Of a stretch of DNA of 64,000 nt, positions 19,403 to 28,731 are shown one piece after another; the stretch's first letter is position 1; the number at the start of each line of letters is the position of its first letter. The DNA is from an uncultured Bradyrhizobium sp. (GTDB lineage: Bacteria > Pseudomonadota > Alphaproteobacteria > Rhizobiales > Xanthobacteraceae): positions 62,001-126,000 of the forward strand of contig NZ_CANSMR010000014.1 in assembly GCF_947648125.1 (NCBI RefSeq), written 5' to 3'. The notes beneath the pieces were generated by a model. It was not told the DNA's origin and did not search any database. It worked only from the letters and a program-made list of their open reading frames with translations. The position numbers and the translations under genes are program-made.

Positions 19403-20713
19403 TTACTCGACAAGCTGCGCTGTCGCCGTACCGATGGCATTGCCGCCCATCGCAGCGCAATTGACCTGGACATTGGAATTTCCGACGATCGAGACCGTGT
19501 CGGCGATGATTTGCGTACATGTCGTGCTCGTGCCGTTGCCGCCACTGAAGCTCAGCGCCCCTTTCGGCAGGTAGACCGCTCCCTGCAGATTTTGCGTACC
19601 GCCGCCCGTCAAGCTGAAGCTGGTGCCGACCGGCATCTTCCGGTCGCCATAGATCGCGATTCCAGCGGTCGTTCCGCTCGTCGGCGCCGTGAGGCTGACA
19701 TTGGCGTTGCTTCCGATCGTCGCCGAGCCCCAGTTGCCGCTCGAGCCGGTAAACACCAGAGTGACGCCCGTTCCCGTGATCGTAGCGTTGCCGGCCACCG
19801 ACAGGTTCGCGCCGTTGAAATAGTAAATCCCGGGATTGAATGTCAGCGTGGCACCCGCGGCCACCGAGATGTCACCGCAATAGCTGCCCGGACTGAGGGT
19901 CGTCGTCCCCTTCACGTTGAACTTGTTCGAGTAGTCGCACCATGTCGGCATCGTGGGCGTGACGTTGGCATAGGGATCGGCGATCGCCCTGATGCCGGTC
20001 CGAACACCATTGGTCGCCGTGATGCTGCTCGCGCCGGAAACCCCGCCGACGATCCCGACCATGGCCGCGGATATCGTGGCCGACCCGCTGACATTGAGTG
20101 CCGTGCTACCGTTGGAGTTGTCATAGAGGTTGCAATTGATCAGGTTGAGCTGGGTGCTGCCCTTCACCGTCACGGCAGGATTGGCGGTCGGGTCGAGCGC
20201 CAGCACGCAGCCCGTTCCGACATTGCCCAGTGCGACGGCACGGGCCGTGACCGGCACCGCTCCGGAGCCAAACAACGCCGACATTAGCCGCGCTTGCGGC
20301 TGGGTGATGATGACTTCGACCGCCTGGGAGCTGGAAGTGAAGCTTCCCGTGGAAGGCGGCTGGTTCACAGTGACGGTGACGTTGCCGATCCCGTTCGCGT
20401 AGCCATAGAACGTCGTAATGGCGTTGGCCTCGGTCGCGAAATTGGTACCGGCGGTGGCTGCACTGACAGCCGCCGAGTCGGCCGCACTCAGCATGTTCTT
20501 ATGCTTGTAGAACCACCACGCGACCTCGGTACCGAGTCCTGCGGTTCCGACCAGGACTGGCATCAGCAAGGCGATGATAATTGCGTAGCTGCCGGACTGG
20601 TCGCGCGCAAAGCGCTTCAGAAGACCGTCCGGGCACGCTCGGCACTCATCCGGTGCCGACCTCATTTGCGAGGATATTCCAACTTCCGCCTTCCAAGTGA
20701 TGAAGGCTGTCAT
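19403..20713 (-). CDS. TadG-like pilus assembly protein
   Basis: A 436-residue protein. The TadG/TadE N-terminal segment (DQSGSYAIIIALLMPVLVGTAGLGTEVAWWF) carries one membrane helix. The long C-terminal part is rich in Gly/Ser/Thr/Asn with repeated short beta-like units (VTVKGSTQLNL..., LSVAGNATITGTG...), suggesting a right-handed beta-solenoid rather than the von Willebrand domain seen in classical TadG. The ATG at 20713 has GAGGA upstream. It is the first gene of a three-gene tad-like operon; no tadABC or flp gene lies in the window. Confidence 0.78.
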   Translation of the reverse strand: MTAFITWKAEVGISSQMRSAPDECRACPDGLLKRFARDQSGSYAIIIALLMPVLVGTAGLGTEVAWWFYKHKNMLSAADSAAVSAATAGTNFATEANAITTFYGYANGIGNVTVTVNQPPSTGSFTSSSQAVEVIITQPQARLMSALFGSGAVPVTARAVALGNVGTGCVLALDPTANPAVTVKGSTQLNLINCNLYDNSNGSTALNVSGSATISAAMVGIVGGVSGASSITATNGVRTGIRAIADPYANVTPTMPTWCDYSNKFNVKGTTTLSPGSYCGDISVAAGATLTFNPGIYYFNGANLSVAGNATITGTGVTLVFTGSSGNWGSATIGSNANVSLTAPTSGTTAGIAIYGDRKMPVGTSFSLTGGGTQNLQGAVYLPKGALSFSGGNGTSTTCTQIIADTVSIVGNSNVQVNCAAMGGNAIGTATAQLVE

Positions 20714-20900
20714 GTTGTCCTCACGCCGCTTGTGGCAAGGTTCCCCGATTCCTACAGCGTGAAAATTTAATGTCAGTTCTGCGCGATCGACGAAAAACGG
20801 ACATGGCTCTTAACACTCCTTTAGCCAATCCGGGCTTGCCGATTGAGCGTGCGGCGACGGCGGCGGCCTAAGCCACCATCGTCGTTGCCATGCAACACAC

Positions 20901-21011
20901 TGTCATCGCCCGGCTCGACCGGGCGATCCAGTATCCCAGAGGCGCTTGTGCTTGAGCGGAGAGGCCGCGGGGTACTGGATCAGCCGCATTCGCGAAAGCG
21001 GGTGATGACAA
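20901..21011. repeat. REP-like element in a 361-bp intergenic gap
   Basis: ATCGCCCGG (20906-20914) pairs with CCGGGCGAT (20920-20928). CCAGTA at 20929-20934 pairs with TACTGG at 20973-20978. The outer TGTCATC is mirrored by GGTGATGACA near 21002-21011. This is the familiar GTCATCGCCCGGC...CGGGCGATCCAGTA Bradyrhizobium repeat. The remainder of 20714-21074 shows no gene. Confidence 0.7.
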
Positions 21012-21074
21012 TCCTCTGTCGTGCCGCAGCAAGCGTCACCGGAAAAGACGGCTGCGTGCAGCTTCGACCCGCGT

Positions 21075-23339
21075 TCAGAAGCCGAACTTCGCCCGCAGCA
21101 TGGGGCCAAGGAGATTCGAGTAATCGTCCGTCCAGAGTGCACTGGCCGGATCCGGCGACATGGCGGCCCAATGCCGGGCCGCCTCGCCGACATCGTCAGA
21201 CGTGCGCGCAAGCATCACCACCCGGGACGCCGTCCTGAGCGTGGTCATCACGTCGCCGGCGGGATGCGCTTCCTTGAAGAGTGCGGTCAACCCCTGGGAC
21301 TGCGCGACATTCGCCATGATCGGCGCGAGATCGAGATGCCGGTTGGAGATATGCACGAGGATGATCCCGTGCGGCGCCAGTTTCGACACATAGCCAGCGA
21401 TCGCTTCACGCGTCAGCAGGTGGACCGGAATGCTGTCGGACGAGAAGGCGTCCAGGACGATCAGGTCGTAGCGATCGAGTGAAGCCTGCAGTGTGAGACG
21501 CGCATCGCCGAGCACGAGGCCGGCCTTCGGCGCGCAGCGCGACAGGAACGTGAAGAAGGTTGGATTGCTCGCGATCCGGATCACCTCGGGATCGATCTCG
21601 AAGAAGGTCCAGTTCTCTGCGCCGCGACGGAGGCAGGCGAGCGTGCCGGTGCCGAGACCGACGACCGCAACCCGTCCAAAGCCACTCTGGGCGCTGCGTG
21701 CCGCCGCAACCCCTTCGGCCAGCGGGCTGCCCGGATAGTAGTAGCTCTGAGGCTGAGGCGCTCCCTCGACCGGAGTACCGTCGTCGTTCCGCAACCGCTC
21801 TGCGCCATGCATCGTATTGCCGTGGAACAGCAGCCGCGCGCGGCCATCCGCGAGGTCGACCACGGTATGGACCCCGAAGAAGCTGCGTGCGGTCTCGATC
21901 GGGGCCATGCCGGGACGCCAGAACGTCGTCAGCATCAGGCCGGTGACCGCCAATCCGGCGAATGTCACCGGCCGCTGCCGCAGAAACAGCATGCAGGCTG
22001 TGAGCAGGATCAACAGGCCCTTGAACGGCAACTCGACGGAGGCCGGGAGCTGCAGCTGGGTCACGTACCAGACCATGGCAAGCGCGATCGCCACTGCCAG
22101 CCATGGCGACGCCTTGATCAGCGCCTGGCGCGCACCGCCCGCGAACATGCCGGGCAGCGCCAGCAATGCGAGCGCGATCAGGATCGGATACTCGTAGTTG
22201 CCGGAAAAAATCTGCGGCGCCAGCAGTCCCGCGAAGGCGCCGCCCAGCACTCCGCCGAACGAGGTGCACAGGAAGAACTCCGTCAGGCGTTGCGGGTGCG
22301 GACGCCGGGCATAGAGCTCGCCATGACAGAGCAGCGCCAACAGCGTGAACACGACGAGGTGGAGCACGATCGTCGTGAACCAGAACACCTTGGCGCCAAC
22401 CAGACTGATCGCAAGGGGCGCCACGGCGAACGGAACCAGGCGCACCACGGTCGCGTGGCTGATCCACGGCCGATCGCGGAACACGACAACGAAGGTGAAC
22501 AGATAGAGCGCCAGCGGAATGACCCAGAGAAAGGGCGCTGCCGCAACGTCGGTCGTCAGATACGCGGTCACCGCGATGACGAGCCCCGATGGAACGGCCG
22601 CAAGCGCGATCCACAGCAGCCTGTCGGCCACGCTGATGATCGATGTCTCCGGCGACGGTGTCACGCTCACGGTGCCATCGCCTCGTCCGAGCACGAAGGC
22701 AACCGCCGTGACGAGCAGCGCCAGGACCGCAAAGCCGACCGACCAGATACTCGCCTGCATATTCAGCGCCAGCAGTGGCTCGACAACGACAGGATAGGCA
22801 AACAGAGCCGCGAACGAGCCAAGATTCGACGCGGCATAGAGCACATAGGGATTGTCGGCATCACGATGGCCGCTTGCAGCGAACCAACTCTGCAGCAACG
22901 GGGCGCTGGCCGACAACGCGAAGAACGGCAGGCCGATTGACGCGGCGAACAGCCCGAACAGCCAGAGCGCGGTTCCATCTGCGGGTGGCGCACCCCAATT
23001 GGGCGCGATCGCGATCGGCAAGGTCATGGCCGTGACGGCGAGCAGGAGCAGGTGGACGAGCCCCGCGCGCTGCGGCCCGAACAACCGGCCGAGCAGATGT
23101 GCATAAGCATAGCCGGCGAGCAGGACGGCTTGGAAGAACACCATCGCCACCGACCAGACCGAAGGCGCGCCACCGAGCTTCGGCAGCACCATTTTTGCAA
23201 ACATCGGCTGAATCAGGAACAGCAGCAGCGCGGATACGAACAGCGTCGCGACGCTGAGGACCGGCAGCAGGCGCGTATCATCGGCGGAACGCGATACCTC
23301 TGGAAGCGTGGAATCCGGCGCGTTCTCAAAAAGTGACAT
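21075..23339 (-). CDS. Polytopic membrane protein fused to a spermidine-synthase-like domain
   Basis: A 754-residue two-part protein. Residues about 25-510 are hydrophobic with many predicted helices in MFS-like order. Residues about 540-750 form a SpeE-like Rossmann methyltransferase/aminopropyltransferase domain with VAVVGLGTGTLACL, FFEIDPEVIRIA, GDARLTLQ and YDLIVLDAFSSDSIPVHLLT. The start at 23339 follows AGGGG. Such fused spermidine-synthase-like membrane proteins are widespread but biochemically unassigned. It may act on a polyamine or another amine at the inner membrane. It is a single-gene unit. Confidence 0.8.
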   Translation of the reverse strand: MSLFENAPDSTLPEVSRSADDTRLLPVLSVATLFVSALLLFLIQPMFAKMVLPKLGGAPSVWSVAMVFFQAVLLAGYAYAHLLGRLFGPQRAGLVHLLLLAVTAMTLPIAIAPNWGAPPADGTALWLFGLFAASIGLPFFALSASAPLLQSWFAASGHRDADNPYVLYAASNLGSFAALFAYPVVVEPLLALNMQASIWSVGFAVLALLVTAVAFVLGRGDGTVSVTPSPETSIISVADRLLWIALAAVPSGLVIAVTAYLTTDVAAAPFLWVIPLALYLFTFVVVFRDRPWISHATVVRLVPFAVAPLAISLVGAKVFWFTTIVLHLVVFTLLALLCHGELYARRPHPQRLTEFFLCTSFGGVLGGAFAGLLAPQIFSGNYEYPILIALALLALPGMFAGGARQALIKASPWLAVAIALAMVWYVTQLQLPASVELPFKGLLILLTACMLFLRQRPVTFAGLAVTGLMLTTFWRPGMAPIETARSFFGVHTVVDLADGRARLLFHGNTMHGAERLRNDDGTPVEGAPQPQSYYYPGSPLAEGVAAARSAQSGFGRVAVVGLGTGTLACLRRGAENWTFFEIDPEVIRIASNPTFFTFLSRCAPKAGLVLGDARLTLQASLDRYDLIVLDAFSSDSIPVHLLTREAIAGYVSKLAPHGIILVHISNRHLDLAPIMANVAQSQGLTALFKEAHPAGDVMTTLRTASRVVMLARTSDDVGEAARHWAAMSPDPASALWTDDYSNLLGPMLRAKFGF

Positions 23340-23424
23340 TCGTTGGCCCCTGCAATCTTTGCTTGCAAGGTAGTTAGCCACGCCTAAACAAGGGTTAATC
23401 GCAGTTCAGGGAGCGCGTATCGGC

Positions 23425-23516
23425 GGCGGAGAAAGGGCTCGGCAATCTCGTTGAAAGACAACGCAATTGTCGAGCTGCCGGGAACCCACCAACTGGGCCA
23501 TTGCCGGAAATGCAGT
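23425..23516 (+). repeat. Copy A of a ~90-bp direct repeat flanking the aromatic operon
   Basis: Shares AACCCACCAACTG, CAATC, TTGAAAGA and TGCCG blocks, in the same order and nearly the same spacing, with copy B at 30576-30668. It lies just beyond the last gene of the catabolic operon. Not a coding region I believe. Confidence 0.5.
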
Positions 23517-23552
23517 TTTGCCTACCGGCAGGATCCTCTTGCCGATGGCCGT

Positions 23553-24800
23553 TCATTTCTTGTCCAGCGTCCCTTCAACGCCGGAGCCAAATCGCACCCA
23601 GTTCTGCCCGTCGAACTTCTGCAATTGCATTCGCTCGATCGGGTAGTGGTCGCTTGGCGACGTCGTCAACGCAATATCCGGAAGCAGCATGTCGAGGTGA
23701 GCTCCGTTCAGAGCCTCGGCCTGCCTCATGACGTTGGCGCGCGTCAGGTCATCCCCGCATTGCTTGAGCACGTCAACCAGGGCCTGCGCGGCGTTGTATC
23801 CATAGACCACGTAAGAGTTGTCTTGGTCCTCGCCCGGCATGTGTTTCGCCACGAAATCGGAGAATTTCTTCAAGCCGGGGTCATCCTTCCAGGCCGCATC
23901 CGCGGGGTCCTTGCTGTAACCTGCGGTGATGATGTCCCTGGCGTTCTCGAGGCCGGCAGGCTTCAGGACGGCGCTGATCGACTGCGAGTTTCCATGCAGG
24001 ATCTGCACGGGCTTCCAGCCGATCTCTGCCGCCTTCTTGATGGCTTGGGCCGCGAATTTCGCGGAGCCGAAATTGACGAAGATGTTCGCGCCCGAGAATT
24101 TCAGCTTCACAAGCTCGGAATCGATCGTCGGCGCGCTTGTCTCGTAGGTGACCTCGGCGACGATGTTGCCGGCCGCTTCGCCCAAACCGTCTTTCAACCC
24201 CTTGATGTTGTCCCGTCCGAAGTCGTCATTGGACGACAGAACGGCAATCTTTCCGTCGGGATAGTTTTCGCGCAGGTATTTTCCGTAGATGCGCGTTTCG
24301 CTCTGGTAGCTCGGCTGGAAGCCCATCGACCAGGGATATGCCTTGTGATCACCGAAGACGGTTGCGCCGGCCGCGATAAACAGCTGCGGCACCTTCCTGG
24401 CGTTGACATATTTGATGACCGACATGGTGGTCGGCGTACCGAGCTGATTGAAGAGCAGCAGCACCTCGTCGCTCTCGATCAACTTGCGGGTCTGCTCCAC
24501 GGTCTTCGGGGGACTATAGGCATCATCATAGGAGATGAACTCGATCTTGCGGCCGTTCACCCCGCCTTGATCGTTGATCATCTTGAAGTAGGCGGCTTCC
24601 GTTCTGGCGATGATGCCATTCGAGGAGAGCGGCCCGCTATAGGGAGCCGTGTTGCCGATCCTGATCGCTGTATCGGATGCGCCGGTATCGTAGCGCTTCT
24701 CCTCGTGAGCCGAACCTTGCGCCGCAACGGCCAGGCCGGAGAGGATCGTCAGCGCGACACCCAAACAAGCGGATCTCGCCTCGCGCGCGTGCCGTGGCAT
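23553..24800 (-). CDS. Branched-chain amino-acid-type ABC transporter substrate-binding protein
   Basis: A 415-residue type I periplasmic binding protein (LivK/Peripla_BP_6). The signal peptide is at residues 1-30. The core has IRIGNTAPYSGPLSSNG, GGVNGRKIEFISYDDAYSPPK and LFNQLGTPTTMSV. The ATG at 24800 has GAGGA upstream; the frame extends further but without a signal. It is the last gene of the aromatic operon, 44 bp after the dioxygenase, so it probably captures the aromatic substrate. No permease or ATPase genes are present, so it must pair with a transporter encoded elsewhere. Confidence 0.88.
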   Translation of the reverse strand: MPRHAREARSACLGVALTILSGLAVAAQGSAHEEKRYDTGASDTAIRIGNTAPYSGPLSSNGIIARTEAAYFKMINDQGGVNGRKIEFISYDDAYSPPKTVEQTRKLIESDEVLLLFNQLGTPTTMSVIKYVNARKVPQLFIAAGATVFGDHKAYPWSMGFQPSYQSETRIYGKYLRENYPDGKIAVLSSNDDFGRDNIKGLKDGLGEAAGNIVAEVTYETSAPTIDSELVKLKFSGANIFVNFGSAKFAAQAIKKAAEIGWKPVQILHGNSQSISAVLKPAGLENARDIITAGYSKDPADAAWKDDPGLKKFSDFVAKHMPGEDQDNSYVVYGYNAAQALVDVLKQCGDDLTRANVMRQAEALNGAHLDMLLPDIALTTSPSDHYPIERMQLQKFDGQNWVRFGSGVEGTLDKK

Positions 24801-24844
24801 CTCTTTCCTCGCGATTTGATTTTCGATCGGCAAGCGGCCGGGCG

Positions 24845-25720
24845 CTACGCCGTCTTCAGGTCGAACTCGAAGCGGGTTCCCCACGTCGTCAGCTGATCGA
24901 TCGTCCACACGCGAGGACGTTGGGGAAATGCCTCGTGCCACGGCCGCGGCTCGAAAATATTGAGTTCTGGAACGAGCACGTCCATGTCGGAGTAGAGCTC
25001 GATCAGAAAGCGACTGGGGTCGTAGTGGTAGGAAGCAAGGTTGTGGCCCGCGGTGTGCCGCGACGGGCCCCAGAGCATCGGATGTCCTGTCGTCGCCAGA
25101 AAATCCGCGGCATCGTGATGCGCGGCGCGGCTGCGCAGCTCAAAGGCGAGGTGATGAACGCGCGCCTCCGGTGCCGCGATGATATTGAGCACGTGATGAT
25201 CGCGGTTGCAGGTCAGGAACGTGGCTATTCCCTCGAACCAATCGGTCGCATGAAACCCGATCGCCGAACAGAATTTGATGAGCTTGTCGGCCTCCGGCGC
25301 CATCAGGGCGACATGTCCGAGGCGCGTCGGGACGACGCCCGAGGTGCGGAAGCCGGGGCCGGGCATGGCCATCTCCGGCACGAGGTGGAGCATGTGCCCA
25401 GCAACGACGACCTCCACCAACTCCGGAACGCCCGGCCGCGCGTCGCTCTTCCTTTCCGCAGATAGTCCGAGATCGCGCAGTGAGCGGATCGTCTCGTCGA
25501 CCGCCTCTTGGCCGATCCTCAGGCCAAGCGCAGTGAGGCGTTTATCGGACGCCGGCTTGATCGTGATGTTGTGGTGATCGACACCGAGGCTGAAATAGGT
25601 ACGGCCGTCGGAGCCGCGCTCGGTCACAGTTGCGCCGATCACTTGATCATAATAGGCGAGCTCCTGTTCTGCGGCATGCGTATCGAGATCGACATAGGCG
25701 ATTTGAAAAGCGCAGGTCAT
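24845..25720 (-). CDS. Type I extradiol ring-cleavage dioxygenase
   Basis: A 291-residue vicinal-oxygen-chelate protein with two modules. The expected iron ligands are visible: H136 (LGHVAL), H189 or H190 (VHHLAFEL) and E241 (LIELYSD), with Y231/H232 nearby as in catechol 2,3-dioxygenases. It should open a catecholic ring at the meta position. Its start overlaps the preceding monooxygenase stop by 4 bp, so the two are translated together. The true substrate is unknown. Confidence 0.85.
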   Translation of the reverse strand: MTCAFQIAYVDLDTHAAEQELAYYDQVIGATVTERGSDGRTYFSLGVDHHNITIKPASDKRLTALGLRIGQEAVDETIRSLRDLGLSAERKSDARPGVPELVEVVVAGHMLHLVPEMAMPGPGFRTSGVVPTRLGHVALMAPEADKLIKFCSAIGFHATDWFEGIATFLTCNRDHHVLNIIAAPEARVHHLAFELRSRAAHHDAADFLATTGHPMLWGPSRHTAGHNLASYHYDPSRFLIELYSDMDVLVPELNIFEPRPWHEAFPQRPRVWTIDQLTTWGTRFEFDLKTA

Positions 25721-26922
25721 ATTTTTTCCTCCAGCGTCGTCGCGACGGCTTCTGCGTCGTAGCCATAAAGTCTGTTCATTGCCTCAGGGCTGCCGCGCAC
25801 GCCTCGCGTGGCGAGGACGAGATCCCTCTCGACCTGCTGCGGTCCATCCGGCATATGGAAGCTCACGGAATTGGCGCGAGATCTTTCCTGCACCTCGGTT
25901 GCACGCGGCTTGCGCAACGTGACGTAAGCCCGGAACGCAGACGGAATGTCGAAGGCGGTGTGTTTCAGGCAGGCCGCCAGTGCCGCGCCGTCCTCGATGG
26001 CCTGTGCGGCACCTTGTGCCATGAACGGCAGCATGGGATGACACGCGTCCCCGAGGAGCGCGACACGCCCTCGCGTCCATTCCGGGAATGGATTGCGATC
26101 GAACAGCGCCCACTTGAACGTCTCATCGACCGCGTTGAGAATTGTCGCAATCTGCGGGTGCCACCCTTCATAGATCTTGACGGCATCGGAGATCGAACCG
26201 CGGTCGGACCACTGCTCCCGCGTCCAGGTCGCCGCTTCGCTCACCGCGACAAAATTCAGGAAGCGACCAGCGGCGACGAAGTAGTGGACGAAATGTCCGC
26301 CCGGCCCCACCCAGTTCGTGACGTCAAGCGGCAGGCCGAGATGCGCGACGCGTTCCACAGGCGCGAGCCCGCGGTACGCGATCTGCCCCGAGAACCTCGG
26401 CTTCTCCTCGCCGAACAGACACTCGCGAACCCTGGAGTGGATGCCGTCGGCCCCGATCAGGAGATCGCCGCGCGCGGACGTGCCATCCTCAAAATGCGCG
26501 GTCACGCCGCTGTCGTCTTGGTCGACATTGATCAGACGCCGTCCGAGCTTGATTTCCTTGGGACCGAACGCGTCCGCCAGAACGGCGATGAGGTCCGCCC
26601 GGTGGAAATGGTAGTAGGGCGAACCGTAACGGTGCTCGAGGGCATCGCCCAATTCCTCGCGCCCCAGGACCCGGCCTTCCTGCCAGCGACGAAATACCAC
26701 CGCGGCAGGGCGAACGGCTGCGCGCGCCATGGCGTCGCCAAGCCCGTAGCGGCGAAGCAACCGGGAGGCGTTGGGGCTGATCTGGATGCCGGCGCCGACC
26801 TCGCGTTGCGCCATCGTCTGCTCGAACAGGGAAACGTCGAGACCAGCGCGGCGCAGCGCAATGGCAGCGGCCGTGCCCCCGATGCCGGCGCCGATCACGA
26901 GGGCATGCAGCGGCCGCTTCAC
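25717..26922 (-). CDS. FAD-dependent aromatic monooxygenase (salicylate-hydroxylase type)
   Basis: A 401-residue single-component flavin hydroxylase. GAGIGG (residues 11-16) binds FAD, and LIGADGIHSRVR and LLGDACHPMLPFMAQG are the conserved DG and GD motifs. It should hydroxylate or decarboxylatively hydroxylate an aromatic ring using NAD(P)H. The GTG at 26922 overlaps the upstream stop in a GTGA arrangement; an open frame continues to 27333 but lies wholly inside the neighbouring gene. Confidence 0.87.
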   Translation of the reverse strand: MKRPLHALVIGAGIGGTAAAIALRRAGLDVSLFEQTMAQREVGAGIQISPNASRLLRRYGLGDAMARAAVRPAAVVFRRWQEGRVLGREELGDALEHRYGSPYYHFHRADLIAVLADAFGPKEIKLGRRLINVDQDDSGVTAHFEDGTSARGDLLIGADGIHSRVRECLFGEEKPRFSGQIAYRGLAPVERVAHLGLPLDVTNWVGPGGHFVHYFVAAGRFLNFVAVSEAATWTREQWSDRGSISDAVKIYEGWHPQIATILNAVDETFKWALFDRNPFPEWTRGRVALLGDACHPMLPFMAQGAAQAIEDGAALAACLKHTAFDIPSAFRAYVTLRKPRATEVQERSRANSVSFHMPDGPQQVERDLVLATRGVRGSPEAMNRLYGYDAEAVATTLEEKI

Positions 26923-28541
26923 CGCTCGCCTCCCCAACCGAGAGTCGTCGCGAGGATCGCGTCTGCATTGGGTGCCTTGCCGCCCGTTCCGCGCCACGCG
27001 ATGTGATGGTCGGGGCGCACGAGCAGCATGTCGCGACCATAGACACCCTTCAGATCGGGCTCGTCGAGTTGCAGGATCGACAGCGGAATCCGCCGTCGCG
27101 CCGCAGCGTCGACGAAGGGCGACAGGTCGGCGCCGCGGAAATCGATCAGCGTGAAATACTGACCCAGCCGATCGTAGAGCGCCGTCCCGTCCTTCAGGAA
27201 CGTGCTGGGCAGGCGGGCACCGGGCGTGGTCGTCGGCTTGTAGACGACCGGATCGAACGGAAATGCAGTGGTCGCGCCATCGGCGACGATCGGCGATCCC
27301 TCGTAGACAAAGCCATGCTCGATCCCGAAACATTCGTTCTCTGCGTTGCCGAGCCTGGCAAGCTCCGCGCCGACTTCGGCGCGACGCACCGGATTTTCGC
27401 TGTTGTCGCCTTCGAGCAGGTTTCCGTAGGCTTCGGCAATCTGCATTCGCACTTGCATGTGGCGGCCGGACGCGTCGCGATTTCGTGCGGCCACGGGGCG
27501 CCGCTCGACTTCGTATGAAGCGAGCAGGCCGGGCCCGCCGAAGCCTTGCAGCGTCGCAGCCAGTTTCCAGCCGAGGTCGATGGCGTCGCCGACCCCGGAG
27601 TTCATCCCGTAGCCGCCGGTCGGGATGAACTGATGCGCGGAGTCGCCTGCGAGAAGGACCCGTCCCTTGCCATAGGATTCGGCGACCACGAGATGAGGTG
27701 TCCAGGCGTTCGCGACCAGAATCTCGAACGCAAACGGCCGGCCGGCATAGGCCTCGACCAGCGCGCGTGGATCGAGCTTGGTCGAGTCCTGGCCGGGAAG
27801 CACGGGAACATGCACCGTCCAGATATCATCATCGTTCTGGGCAATCATGGTTCCGAGCGGCGATTGGTAGTGCCAGGCGACACCCCAGCGCTGCAACAGG
27901 TCGCGCTCCGTCGATCGAAAGTGGATCATGTAGAGCTCGCCGACGCGCGACTGCCCCTCCAGCCCGATCCCCAATCCCGCGCGAACGCGGCTGGAGCCGC
28001 CGTCGCAACCGATGAGATACTGACAGCTGACCTGCTCTTGCGCGCCACTCCCCTGCTCCCGCAATGTCGCAACGACGCCATCGTCCTTCGCTTCAAAGCT
28101 TTCAAAGGCGACGCCGAACCGCACCTCGACTTCCGGACGGGCGTCGATGGCCTTCTTCAGAACAGGTTCGATCTCGACCTGCGAAACGCGCATCGGCGGT
28201 TCGAGCGGCTGGGTGCCGTCGTTCCTGGTTCGGCTGTGCTTTCGAAACGCGCTCGGGCTCATGTAGCGGAAGCGATACAGCTCATATCCAGCAAGACTCG
28301 TGATCCAGGAGACGTCGAAGGGATGATCTTCCGCTACCGCGACCTTTCGCAACGCGTCCGACAGGCCGAACCGGCGGAACAGCTCCATGCTGCGGCTATT
28401 GGTGATGTCCATCTTCGGATGACGGGTCGTCGTCGCATTCCGCTCGACCAGCATGGAGCGAATGCCGAAATGGGCCAACACATTCGCAAGCGTCATCCCG
28501 ACGGGACCGCCACCTGCAATCAAAACCGGAACCGATTTCAT
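26919..28541 (-). CDS. FAD-dependent aromatic hydroxylase (MhpA/phenol-hydroxylase type)
   Basis: A 540-residue flavin monooxygenase. GGGPVG is at residues 10-15, YLIGCDGGSSRVR is the DG motif, and LLAGDSAHQFIPTGGYGMNSGVGDA is the GD motif. A thioredoxin-like C-terminal extension is present, as in 3-(3-hydroxyphenyl)propionate and phenol hydroxylases. The ATG at 28541 has GGGAGGAAAG upstream. It is coupled to the next monooxygenase by a 4-bp overlap, so the two may act sequentially on one substrate. Confidence 0.87.
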   Translation of the reverse strand: MKSVPVLIAGGGPVGMTLANVLAHFGIRSMLVERNATTTRHPKMDITNSRSMELFRRFGLSDALRKVAVAEDHPFDVSWITSLAGYELYRFRYMSPSAFRKHSRTRNDGTQPLEPPMRVSQVEIEPVLKKAIDARPEVEVRFGVAFESFEAKDDGVVATLREQGSGAQEQVSCQYLIGCDGGSSRVRAGLGIGLEGQSRVGELYMIHFRSTERDLLQRWGVAWHYQSPLGTMIAQNDDDIWTVHVPVLPGQDSTKLDPRALVEAYAGRPFAFEILVANAWTPHLVVAESYGKGRVLLAGDSAHQFIPTGGYGMNSGVGDAIDLGWKLAATLQGFGGPGLLASYEVERRPVAARNRDASGRHMQVRMQIAEAYGNLLEGDNSENPVRRAEVGAELARLGNAENECFGIEHGFVYEGSPIVADGATTAFPFDPVVYKPTTTPGARLPSTFLKDGTALYDRLGQYFTLIDFRGADLSPFVDAAARRRIPLSILQLDEPDLKGVYGRDMLLVRPDHHIAWRGTGGKAPNADAILATTLGWGGER

Positions 28542-28731
28542 TCTTTCCTCCCATAAGGACCGGCGGCGGATTATTTTGTGTTGCCGCTTCCGCACCACGC
28601 CAGATCAAGATCTGGCCTGATCGACTCCCTCAAGTCCGGGCACTGTGCGTATCGACCTCGGCCAAGCTTTCATCCTCCTGGCGATCGATACGACGTCCGT
28701 TCGCGGCCGCGCGCAGCGACGCCGGCGAAGG

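Noticed and set aside
23451-24896. 481-codon plus-strand open frame starting inside repeat copy A
   Set aside because: Antisense to the binding-protein gene. Its first codons translate the repeat, but copy B has stop codons at the equivalent place, so the repeat is not a conserved coding start.
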